From Chitinophagaceae bacterium (GTDB taxonomy: Bacteria; Bacteroidota; Bacteroidia; Chitinophagales; Chitinophagaceae), in contig JADJYK010000010.1 in the NCBI GenBank assembly GCA_016719815.1, positions 62,001 through 126,000 of the forward strand: 64,000 bases of DNA, read 5' to 3'. The translations under genes were made by a program, and so were the position numbers. Each line of letters starts with the position of its first letter. Position 1 is the stretch's first letter. The notes under the pieces were generated by a model. That model searched no databases and was not told the origin of the DNA. It saw only the letters and a list, made by a program, of their open reading frames with translations. Of this stretch, positions 54,763 through 62,163 are shown piece by piece.

Positions 54763-55391
54763 ATGCCACTAGAACTAACTGAAATAAAACCATACCTGAC
54801 CGGGTTTAATAACGAACTGCTCGAAGAAGTGGCCGCTGCAGGAACCATCATGGAGGTGCCTGCCGGAACAGAAATACTGAAAGAGGGTCAGTATGTAAAA
54901 ATGATTCCTATAGTGCTGGAAGGCCTGGTAAAAGTGTTTACCCGCATAGAAGAAAAAGAACTGCTGCTCTATTATATAGGCTCTACGCAAAGTTGTATCA
55001 TGTCTTTCTCGGCAGGTATCAGCAATTCTCCCAGCCGCATTTTTGCCCTTACAGAAGAACAATCAACATTGCTGCTGTTGCCAACCGATAAACTGAACAG
55101 ATGGGTAAAACAATACCCGGCCATCAACGATTTATTTTACCAGCAATACAATCTTCGCTATACCGAAATGCTGGACACCATTAACTCCCTTCTCTTTGGC
55201 CGCATGGATCAGCGGCTCTACGCCTACCTGCAGGAGAAAAGTAAGCTGCGGGGGGAAAAGGTTCTTGACCTGCGCCACAAGCAAATTGCCGGTGAACTGG
55301 GCACTGCCCGTGAAGTGGTAACCCGTGTGCTGAAACGCTTAGAGCAGGAGGAAAAATTAAGCAAACAGAAGGCGGCATTGAGATTTTCTAA
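54763..55391 (+). CDS. Crp/Fnr family transcription regulator (frameshift near the end)
   Basis: A cyclic-nucleotide-binding fold (AGTIMEVPAGTEILKEGQYV, IVLEGLVKVF, STQSCIMSFSAGISNSPS) and a C-terminal winged helix with LRHKQIAGELGTAREVVTRV, LKRLEQEEKL. One A is missing near 55371; repair changes the end to KGGIEIF and a TAA at 55389, about 209 residues; the unrepaired frame runs to 55467. A perfect palindrome lies right behind the stop. No Fnr-type N-terminal cysteine cluster is present, so an oxygen-sensing iron-sulfur cluster is unlikely. It might regulate the small membrane genes behind it, and possibly the hox and act operons. Confidence 0.86.
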
Positions 55392-55394
55392 GGT

Positions 55395-55410
55395 GGTGAC
55401 TGTAGTCACC
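55395..55410. promoter_or_regulatory. Perfect palindrome behind the Crp/Fnr gene
   Basis: GGTGACT-GT-AGTCACC, 7-base arms. Its core TGAC-N4-GTCA is a one-base variant of the TGAT-N4-GTCA sites near the hydrogenase and act operons. It lies 47 bases upstream of the small membrane gene at 55457, so it could be a regulator site for that operon. Confidence 0.6.
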
Positions 55411-55456
55411 GCATGGCAGCTGGTTGCCGGTTTACCTTTATTCCACAATAACGGGC

Positions 55457-55546
55457 ATGAAGAATAAATGGATTAAGCTGATAGTGGTTTGTGTATTGTG
55501 TCTCGCCGTTGTAACAGGCATTGTATTCATCATCCAACATTTATAA
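55457..55546 (+). CDS. Small single-helix membrane protein
   Basis: A 29-residue peptide (MKNKWIKLIVVCVLCLAVVT onwards) with a basic N-terminus and one membrane helix. It lies between the palindrome and the DUF2892 gene, 20 bases before the latter. No homologue recognised. Short length makes coding uncertain, but charge and hydrophobic pattern are convincing. Confidence 0.5.
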   Translation: MKNKWIKLIVVCVLCLAVVTGIVFIIQHL

Positions 55547-55566
55547 ACTCACAAAACAATTGTATT

Positions 55567-55776
55567 ATGAAACCAAACATGGGAAACGTTGACCGCATCA
55601 TCAGGATACTTATTACTGCTGTATTTGCTTACCTGTATTTCAGCGGCACTGTAACAGGCACCCTGGGATTGGTGCTGGTAATTTTAGGCGGTGTATTTGT
55701 GCTTACAAGTCTTATCAGCTTCTGTCCGCTTTATACGCTGGTGGGAATTAATACCTGCCCGGCCAAAAAAGAATAA
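55567..55776 (+). CDS. DUF2892 membrane protein
   Basis: A 69-residue protein starting MKPNMGNVDRIIRILITAVF with two membrane helices and the typical CPLYTLVGINTCP end of the DUF2892 (YgaP-like) family. These proteins are often next to rhodaneses or sulfide-related genes; none is visible here. It is located behind the Crp/Fnr gene and a small membrane peptide gene, so the three may share regulation. A terminator follows. Confidence 0.84.
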   Translation: MKPNMGNVDRIIRILITAVFAYLYFSGTVTGTLGLVLVILGGVFVLTSLISFCPLYTLVGINTCPAKKE

Positions 55777-55800
55777 CCGAAAAACCGCATAAAGTGTATT

Positions 55801-55828
55801 GGGCAAGGCGTGGGTTTTGCCCTTTTTT
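55801..55828 (+). terminator. Intrinsic terminator of the DUF2892 operon
   Basis: GGGCAA, a 10-base loop and TTGCCC followed by six T. It lies 24 bases after the DUF2892 stop, at the end of the convergent gene at 55827. Confidence 0.75.
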
Positions 55829-56372
55829 ATTCTTCCTTCCCGCCCTTATCACCCACAAACCACTGCTCTTTATTTTTAAACAGCACATTGAATGTGGTGA
55901 GTGAGCCGTAGCAGCGGGTAATGTATTGCTGAATGTTTACTTTGTCCTCATCACTGAGTTTTTTGTTGCTGTTGATGTTTTGTTCCAGTACCCGCAACCT
56001 GTCACGCAGCATCACAATTTTGTGAAAGAAATCTTCGATGGGAATTTCTTTTGGCTTCAGGCTTTTATCGGCAGGTTGCAACAGCAGGGTTCCGTTCACC
56101 CACTTTTCACCAAGCGGAACGTTTTCGGTTATCCCGCCCCAGAGGCGTAATATTTTGAGCAGCGACTTTCCCACCTCGCTGTGTGTTTCTATTTCTTCGC
56201 TTACATTCTCCGGAATTATCTCTTCCAGCTTATCGTCTGTTTTATCCACCTCTTTTATACCGTGATGGATAAAGGAGATAAGATACGTGGCATAACGGAT
56301 GCCCACCACAACGCCGGGGCCATATTGTGTGTGCTGCAGTCTTGTGCCTATGCCTAAGGTTGTTTGCTCCAT
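55827..56372 (-). CDS. Conserved hypothetical protein of Bacteroidota
   Basis: A 181-residue soluble protein. The N-terminal 60 residues (GIGTRLQHTQYGPGVVVGIR) look like a small beta-barrel of the kind found at the C-terminus of UvrD-type helicases. The middle is acidic; the C-terminal 80 residues (FFHKIVMLRDRLRVLEQNIN to TTFNVLFKNKEQWFVGDK) are helical. No catalytic motif. I do not recognise a function. It ends inside the terminator of the DUF2892 operon. Confidence 0.7.
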   Translation of the reverse strand: MEQTTLGIGTRLQHTQYGPGVVVGIRYATYLISFIHHGIKEVDKTDDKLEEIIPENVSEEIETHSEVGKSLLKILRLWGGITENVPLGEKWVNGTLLLQPADKSLKPKEIPIEDFFHKIVMLRDRLRVLEQNINSNKKLSDEDKVNIQQYITRCYGSLTTFNVLFKNKEQWFVGDKGGKEE

Positions 56373-56441
56373 TCTATTTTATTTTAATAAATTCATACGG
56401 GGTAAACTCAACAAAGTCGGCTACCCGGACAGTTAATGCTT

Positions 56442-57899
56442 TTACTTTTTGTTTACTACGGTAAACTCCAGTTTTTTCATTCCGTACAACGGGTCGTTAT
56501 AAGTACAGAAGAAGCGGTTGCCGCCTAATGGCTCCAGTGTGCCATATCTTCCTTTGTGGTGTTCGAACCGCATGATGAGTTTGTGGTCTTCCATTTTAAT
56601 ATTCATCCTGCCATACACATTGTGTATATACTCGCCTGTATATGCTGTAACCGGCAGGGCTGTTATTTTATTCATGGCAATAGTATCCCTGGCCTCTTTA
56701 TATTGCTTGGCTTTTTCGTTTTCATCATTCTGGTGATATTGTAAAAAAACATTGCTGTAGTTGCGGTAAGGAAGTCCAAGAAAGGCGTCCTGTATTTCGT
56801 TGCGCAATGCTTCGTAAAAATCATTAGCATCGGTGTTCGTGAATACAATAATACCGAGCTTTTCTTCTGGTATAAGACAAACGCTGGTGACATAACCATT
56901 TACACCGCCGGTATGTGCCACAATTTTTCTTCCTGCATATTCATACAGGAACCAGCCAAGGCCATATAAGTTGAAATGCGATTTGTTAAACATGTGACCA
57001 CCGTTACCAAGGATGGAATGAGGCGTTCTTGTTTGCTGAATAGCAGAAGCAGGTATTACTTCTTTGTCGTTCCATATTCCGTTATTGAGCAGTGTCATCA
57101 CCCATTTACTCATGTCATTAACCGATGAAGCGATACTGCCTGCCGGTGCAAGATTGTCCAGTTGCCCGTAAGGAATCTTCTTCAGTTCGCCCATTACCTT
57201 GGTGTGTGCTGCTGTTTTATTGGTTGCTGAATGTATTTCGCTGCACAAGGCCAGGGTACTGTTCATTTCAAGTGGTGTAAATATTCTTTCTTTCAGAAAT
57301 TGTGCCCATGTTTTACCTGTGGCTTTTGGAATGATTTCGCCGGCGGTCAAAAATGCAGAATTGGTATAGCCCCATTTATTGCGAAAGCTATATAACGGTT
57401 TCAGTTTTCCCATTTTCTCTCTTACTTCGGCTACTGTCAAATCAGAATCGAAGTACATAAAATCCCCCTGAAAGGTTTCAAAACCGAGGCGGTGACAGAG
57501 CAGGTCCCGGATATTGGTCTCTTTGGCCACTAAAGGGTCATACATTTTAAAATCGGGCAGCCATTTTTGTACTTTATCATCCAGCGACAGTTTTTTGTCT
57601 GCATCCAGTATGGCAAGGGCTGTGCCGGTAAAGGCTTTTGTATTGCTGCCAATCATGAAAAGGGTGTTCTCGTCAACCTTATCAGCGCCACCAACTTCCT
57701 TTACTCCATATCCTCTCATCACAACTACTTTTCCATCTTTTACCACACATACGGCAGCCCCTGGTATTTTCCAGTTGGCTAAGGCCTTATCTACATAATT
57801 GTCAAGGCTGTCTTTAATAAAGGAAGGTATATCTGTTTGAGCCTGGCTGGTTGAAATTAGCAACACCGTTGCCAGTAGCAAAGAATACAATTGTTTCAT
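56442..57899 (-). CDS. Serine hydrolase, beta-lactamase class C-like, with C-terminal DUF3471-type domain
   Basis: A 485-residue secreted enzyme (ATG at 57899; signal LYSLLLATVLLISTSQAQ). The catalytic motifs are GSNTKAFTG (Ser-xx-Lys), GYTNSAFLTAG (Tyr-x-Asn) and AHTGGVNGY in the KTG position. The C-terminal 100 residues (TAYTGEYIHNVYGRMNIKME) form the beta-rich domain often called DUF3471. It probably hydrolyses D-peptides or esters rather than penicillins. A longer open frame begins at 57956, but the first 19 residues are not a signal. It is paralogous to the frameshifted hydrolase at 51667-52944. Confidence 0.88.
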   Translation of the reverse strand: MKQLYSLLLATVLLISTSQAQTDIPSFIKDSLDNYVDKALANWKIPGAAVCVVKDGKVVVMRGYGVKEVGGADKVDENTLFMIGSNTKAFTGTALAILDADKKLSLDDKVQKWLPDFKMYDPLVAKETNIRDLLCHRLGFETFQGDFMYFDSDLTVAEVREKMGKLKPLYSFRNKWGYTNSAFLTAGEIIPKATGKTWAQFLKERIFTPLEMNSTLALCSEIHSATNKTAAHTKVMGELKKIPYGQLDNLAPAGSIASSVNDMSKWVMTLLNNGIWNDKEVIPASAIQQTRTPHSILGNGGHMFNKSHFNLYGLGWFLYEYAGRKIVAHTGGVNGYVTSVCLIPEEKLGIIVFTNTDANDFYEALRNEIQDAFLGLPYRNYSNVFLQYHQNDENEKAKQYKEARDTIAMNKITALPVTAYTGEYIHNVYGRMNIKMEDHKLIMRFEHHKGRYGTLEPLGGNRFFCTYNDPLYGMKKLEFTVVNKK

Positions 57900-57980
57900 A
57901 AATGCAAGTATTGATATTAAGCAGAAAATTACTTGATTTTTCTGTACGATCAACATAGACAGGATGAACGGAAAAGAAGA

Positions 57981-58760
57981 TTACTCATCAATCTCCCCAT
58001 CCTTTATCATCGGTTGCGGGGGAAGTCCTTTACGGAAGCGGTACAGCGCCTCTTTAATATAATACTGAAACTCGTAATCGCCGGCAAGCTTAGCAAAGTA
58101 GTAAGACGGGCGAAAGGACCGCATAAAACTGTCGAGTTGCTGCCCATCGAGCTTTGTAAGGCGGCGCACCAATGCTTTATTGAAACGATGGTCAACAAAT
58201 TTTTCTTCTTCTTCTTTAAGCAGCCGTTGCCGGAAGGCTTCCAGGCTGCGGTTGCGTTTAACGCGGAACATATTAATGATCTCATCTAGATCGAAACCCA
58301 CGCCGCTGCCTGTCAGGGTTGGTTTGAGTGTTGGTTTTTTGTAATTAAATACTTTGGCGTAGTTCTGCCTGTTAAGGATGGAGTCGAATTTATAGTTGCG
58401 GGGCCGCACTTTTACTTCCTTTAGCACAGTAACGTTAACATGCAGCGAAATATCAAATTCCAGCGGATTGGGAATTTTACTTACAGCAAATTTAACGGTA
58501 GGCTTGCCCAGGTAGCTAAACCAGACTGAATCTTTTTCTGAAACATTAATTTCGTAAAAACCGTCGGCATTGGTAACAGCGCCTTTACCCGAAGTGGAAA
58601 TTACGCTTACCGCCTCAAGCGGGAAGTTACGGGTGCTGTCATAAACATAGCCACGCAGTTTATACTGCGCTGCCGATTTTTCTGTACCCAGCAGCAGGAT
58701 AGTTGTAAGTAATGATATGATGAATAAATACCGCCTCAACCTGTTATAAATTGGCGGCAA
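57981..58760 (-). CDS. Secreted carboxypeptidase-regulatory-like (CarboxypepD_reg) protein
   Basis: A 259-residue protein with signal peptide (YLFIISLLTTILLLGTEKSA). Residues 35-110 (KLRGYVYDSTRNFPLEAVSV, GAVTNADGFYEINV, DSVWFSYLGK) match the beta-sandwich repeat seen at the N-terminus of TonB-dependent receptors. The C-terminal 140 residues are charged and helical (KEEEEKFVDHRFNKALVRRL). No receptor barrel is fused or adjacent. Such stand-alone proteins of Bacteroidota have no known role. Confidence 0.8.
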   Translation of the reverse strand: MPPIYNRLRRYLFIISLLTTILLLGTEKSAAQYKLRGYVYDSTRNFPLEAVSVISTSGKGAVTNADGFYEINVSEKDSVWFSYLGKPTVKFAVSKIPNPLEFDISLHVNVTVLKEVKVRPRNYKFDSILNRQNYAKVFNYKKPTLKPTLTGSGVGFDLDEIINMFRVKRNRSLEAFRQRLLKEEEEKFVDHRFNKALVRRLTKLDGQQLDSFMRSFRPSYYFAKLAGDYEFQYYIKEALYRFRKGLPPQPMIKDGEIDE

Positions 58761-58884
58761 GTAACGAAAGAATTTGCAAATGGTTAGTTAAGTTGTTTTA
58801 TGCCATACAAAATGACAACATACAGTGTTCCTGCTGTTTTATTATGGATACTCAGGGGCAAAATCAACGGCATCACCAGTGTTC

Positions 58885-59508
58885 TCAAATTTTTGTTTGC
58901 CTGGCTTCTTCCCTGAGTTTTTTACTTTTTTGTTTTTGCAATTGTATAAATTGAGGTGTGGGTGGAAATATGGCAATTGAGCGGAGCCGATTTTCATCAA
59001 ATACCAGTTCAAGACCTTTTTTATAGTAGTACAGATCGCCGGTGTAATCGCTATAAGAAACATTAATGTAGTCTTTCCCCAACTTCTTTATACACTCTTC
59101 CATAGTATTGTAGTAGGTAAGGCCATTTTTAATTTTTACCCGTTTTACCATGTCTTCGTCTGCGCTATACGATGTAATGGTAATGAAATTGAGTTTATGT
59201 TTTTTGAAATACAGGGCAAACACGGGCATGCTATCCGGAAGAGTTGAATTATATTTAGCACAAGAATCGAACCCAAGTACAAACTGCATTACGCTGTCAA
59301 TGCTAGTGTTATAGTCAATAAAAGATTTTAGTTGCTCTTTGTACGACCCCCATGTAACAGTACCCGAAAGAATAGCCATAGTTTCTTTTTCGTTCATGCC
59401 CAATTTTAAATTTCCGATGCCTTCGCCGGGTGTGATGATGATTGGAGTCTGCCCGCTGGTATATACAACTGTGACAAACACCATACAGAGAATGAGTAAT
59501 TTCTTCAT
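58885..59508 (-). CDS. Secreted protein of unknown function
   Basis: A 207-residue protein with signal peptide (KKLLILCMVFVTVVYTSGQ). The mature part starts PIIITPGEGIGNLKLGMNEK, a pattern found in small periplasmic proteins that begin with a GxGxxxLxLGM segment. It ends in a Lys/Arg-rich helix (QKQKSKKLREEARQTKI). I do not recognise a family. The gene stands alone; an in-frame ATG lies eight codons upstream. Confidence 0.65.
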   Translation of the reverse strand: MKKLLILCMVFVTVVYTSGQTPIIITPGEGIGNLKLGMNEKETMAILSGTVTWGSYKEQLKSFIDYNTSIDSVMQFVLGFDSCAKYNSTLPDSMPVFALYFKKHKLNFITITSYSADEDMVKRVKIKNGLTYYNTMEECIKKLGKDYINVSYSDYTGDLYYYKKGLELVFDENRLRSIAIFPPTPQFIQLQKQKSKKLREEARQTKI

Positions 59509-59570
59509 AGCCGTTATTTTAGTAAAGTTCATTAATATAAATCCAGAAGCGATGCCCTGTTCTTGGCATT

Positions 59571-60134
59571 TCAGGAAAGCAGCTCTTCTATTACCTGCGG
59601 GTAGTATTTGTGTTCCAGTGCAAGCACACGACGGGCCAGCGTATCAGCTGTATCATCAGGCAATACAGGGCAAGTGGCCTGAAAGATGGTGTGGCCGTGG
59701 TCGTATTGTTCATCCACATAGTGGATGGTGATGCCGCTTTGCTGGTCTTTATTATCCACTACGGCCTGGTGAACATGATGGCCATACATTCCCTTGCCGC
59801 CATAATTAGGCAACAGAGCCGGGTGAATATTAACGATACGCTGCGGATATGCCTTGATAAGCGCTGATGGCAATTTCCAGAGAAAGCCCGCAAGAACGAT
59901 GAAGTCTGTTCCATCTGCTTTTAATTCGGGGATGTATGCATCGCCATGGAAAAATTTTTCTCTTTCGATTAACAGGGTGGGCACATTGTGTTGTGCGGCG
60001 ATGGCGAGCACACCTGCGCCGGTTTTATTGCACACCACCCGCACCACTTTTATATGCGGATGGTTGCTGAATTTTTCCATGATATGGGCAGCGTTGGAGC
60101 CGCCCCCAGAGGCGAAGATGGCGATTTTTTTCAC
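59571..60134 (-). CDS. purN: Phosphoribosylglycinamide formyltransferase
   Basis: A 187-residue enzyme of purine synthesis that formylates GAR with 10-formyl-THF. Motifs: IAIFASGGGSNAAHIMEKF near the N-terminus, LAGFLWKLPSAL, RIVNIHPALLPNYGGKGMYG with the catalytic Asn-His, and GITIHYVDEQYDHGHTIFQ with the catalytic Asp. Length and order are standard. Intact and monocistronic. Confidence 0.95.
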   Translation of the reverse strand: MKKIAIFASGGGSNAAHIMEKFSNHPHIKVVRVVCNKTGAGVLAIAAQHNVPTLLIEREKFFHGDAYIPELKADGTDFIVLAGFLWKLPSALIKAYPQRIVNIHPALLPNYGGKGMYGHHVHQAVVDNKDQQSGITIHYVDEQYDHGHTIFQATCPVLPDDTADTLARRVLALEHKYYPQVIEELLS

Positions 60135-60219
60135 CGGACAAAGATAGGGGACAGAGAGTGCTTAATTCGTTGTTCTTATGGCGGGAGTCGGGTTTATTGT
60201 TTATTCTATCTTTGATTAT

Positions 60220-60795
60220 ATGAAGCTTCGCTTTCTATACACGGCCTTATCTCTTTTGCTGCTTACCAGTGCCTGCCTTTACGGACAAAGCCCCGGTAAC
60301 TTTAGTATTGAAAAAGGGTTTGATAAATATCCGCTTGGTTCTAAAGAACCGGAAGCTGATAGTTTGTTAGCAAAACCGGTTGGCTCAGATTTTCAGTGGA
60401 AGGGAATTAAATACGTTACTTATTTCTATAAAAATGCCAATGAACATCCATATAAATTGGCAGATGTTGATTTCAAAATCCTGATACTTAACTACGGTGA
60501 TAGTACACTTGGCAACATTGAGTTTACAAAAATTTATTCAAGCAGGTTATATCCTGATTATGAAAACAGGGCAAAAGATGAGTTTAAAAAACTGTATGCT
60601 TTCTATAAAGAAAAATGGAAGGGTGGCGGCAAAAAAGAAACAGCTGTTAAAGTAGGTGATAAGATAGTCAGGTTTAAACACTATGAGTGGAATAGCGGTA
60701 ACAGGGTAATGAAGCTTTGGCTCGACTGGACTAAACGTCCCGGAAACAGCTATTATAGCATATCATTATCGTTAGAGGCAAAAGCTGATTTGTAG
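60220..60795 (+). CDS. Secreted protein of unknown function
   Basis: A 191-residue protein from the ATG at 60220 with signal peptide (LRFLYTALSLLLLTSACLYG). The mature part (FSIEKGFDKYPLGSKEPEAD, SDFQWKGIKYVTYFYKN, and a Trp-rich C-terminal half) resembles small periplasmic proteins of Bacteroidota, similar in layout to the gene at 58885-59508, but I cannot name a family. No operon partner. A TATCTTTG word lies just before the start but too close to act as its promoter. Confidence 0.65.
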   Translation: MKLRFLYTALSLLLLTSACLYGQSPGNFSIEKGFDKYPLGSKEPEADSLLAKPVGSDFQWKGIKYVTYFYKNANEHPYKLADVDFKILILNYGDSTLGNIEFTKIYSSRLYPDYENRAKDEFKKLYAFYKEKWKGGGKKETAVKVGDKIVRFKHYEWNSGNRVMKLWLDWTKRPGNSYYSISLSLEAKADL

Positions 60796-61113
60796 TTCGG
60801 TTTTTTGTTTTGCTTCTTTACCAATATCATTTTTTCAGCAACCCTATTTCCCTACCTTTAGTTCAACTGAAAAGTGATTGCTTTTCAGTATAACAGAATA
60901 AGCATAAGGTGCTGATGCTTTATGCCTCTGTCCTGTGCGAATTGTTTAATTCTGCAAACAGGTATGTATGTGGTCTTTTGGTTACAAAGGCTTTTGTTGC
61001 TCCCGCTGCGGCGGGCAGGTGTACAGTGTTGTCTCTTCTTTTTCCAGTAATACAATTTTCTCTTCCACCATACAAGACAGCGGCACGGCTGCTGTCTTTA
61101 AAACTTATGCTGT
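60796..61113. other. Intergenic region with a hairpin
   Basis: No gene recognised. ACTGAAAAG-TGATTG-CTTTTCAGT (60866-60889) is a perfect 9-base stem. A TACCTTTA word just before it resembles a -7 element for the operon starting at 61114. Confidence 0.5.
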
Positions 61114-61704
61114 ATGACTATTCCGTCGCCTGACATTTCTCCGCAAACCGGCAGCGAAAGAATGCCGCCCTGGAAAATTTTCTTTGGTATGATAACCTCG
61201 CCGGGGCAAACCATCAGCCGCCACCTGCAGGGGCTGCACTGGGGCTATGCACTGGCTGTGCCGGGTATTGCATTTGTGCTGCTGTTTCTGCAAACCGGCC
61301 TCGACCTGCAACGGGCTGGCAAAATTGATAACACCGGAGTGCTGTATGTTACTCTTAAAGGCCTGGCGATGGGTACGGCTGGTATGCTGGTGATTGCGTT
61401 CCTAATATGGGCCGGTTCTAAACTGTGGGGCAATACCAACAGTATTGCAGATGCAGTTCGCACCACCGGGCTTGCCTTCTGCGCCACCTTGCTGTACTCC
61501 TTGTGCGGACTTATCATCAACCTTAGCCTCCACTGGAATACGGCGGTGGCCTTTGGTGTTACCGGTTTGTTGTGGGCATTAAGCCCGGTATCGGCAGCAG
61601 TAAAACAATTTACTAATGAAAAAATAGCTCCGGCCATTGTACTCACGACGGTGTGTGGTGCATTGCTGCTGGCTGGTTGGGCTTATTTAGGAGGTGCGTT
61701 ATGA
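61114..61704 (+). CDS. Yip1-like membrane protein
   Basis: A 196-residue protein with five membrane helices after a hydrophilic N-terminus (for example YALAVPGIAFVLLFLQTG and GMLVIAFLIWAGSKLWG). The helix arrangement and the TSPGQTISRHLQ and AFCATLLYSL segments fit the Yip1 domain fold of bacterial membrane proteins. Function unknown. It overlaps the next membrane protein gene by four bases (ATGA), so the two are coupled. Confidence 0.7.
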   Translation: MTIPSPDISPQTGSERMPPWKIFFGMITSPGQTISRHLQGLHWGYALAVPGIAFVLLFLQTGLDLQRAGKIDNTGVLYVTLKGLAMGTAGMLVIAFLIWAGSKLWGNTNSIADAVRTTGLAFCATLLYSLCGLIINLSLHWNTAVAFGVTGLLWALSPVSAAVKQFTNEKIAPAIVLTTVCGALLLAGWAYLGGAL

Positions 61705-62123
61705 AAATGACTACTGTAATTGTAACCGTAGTGTTGTTTGCCGCTTTTGGCTACATCAGCGCAGCACAAAAAGAAAAAGAGTGGCTGCTGGTGGGTGCTG
61801 CTGCCGGGCTGGGCCTTGTTATTGTTTTTCTCCTTCAGCAATTGCTGGCATGGAGCAGTGGCAATAATACGGCTGCCGCCAATGCGCTTGAACAGGGAGT
61901 GTTGTTTATGATTCCGTTTGCCGTACTGGCAGTACTGGCCGATGTGTGGCTGGGATGGCATTCGGCACAGGCTTTTTTTTCAGCCGGGCTTTCTACCATG
62001 GCCATCAGCAGCGGAGCAGTAACGATAAAGAATGGCGGGCATAAACTGGGAAGCATTATTGTTCCGCTGGTACTGGCTTTTGCCGGTTCGGTGGCGTGGA
62101 TGCTGATAACTGCAAAAGTATAA
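61701..62123 (+). CDS. Small integral membrane protein
   Basis: A 140-residue protein starting MKMTTVIVTVVLFAAFGYIS, with four to five membrane helices. No family recognised. Its start overlaps the stop of the Yip1-like gene. The following secreted protein begins 40 bases later and probably shares the operon. Several Ala/Gly-rich helices suggest packing with a partner in the membrane. Confidence 0.65.
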   Translation: MKMTTVIVTVVLFAAFGYISAAQKEKEWLLVGAAAGLGLVIVFLLQQLLAWSSGNNTAAANALEQGVLFMIPFAVLAVLADVWLGWHSAQAFFSAGLSTMAISSGAVTIKNGGHKLGSIIVPLVLAFAGSVAWMLITAKV

Positions 62124-62163
62124 GCGGACAGATAATCATTCTTTGATTTCAACTAACTGTACG

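Noticed and set aside
60207..60214. TATCTTTG as promoter for the gene at 60220
   Set aside because: It is only six bases from the ATG and has no -33 element at the right distance.
60796..61113. tRNA or small RNA gene
   Set aside because: The hairpin is isolated; no cloverleaf, CCA end or T-run terminator is present.
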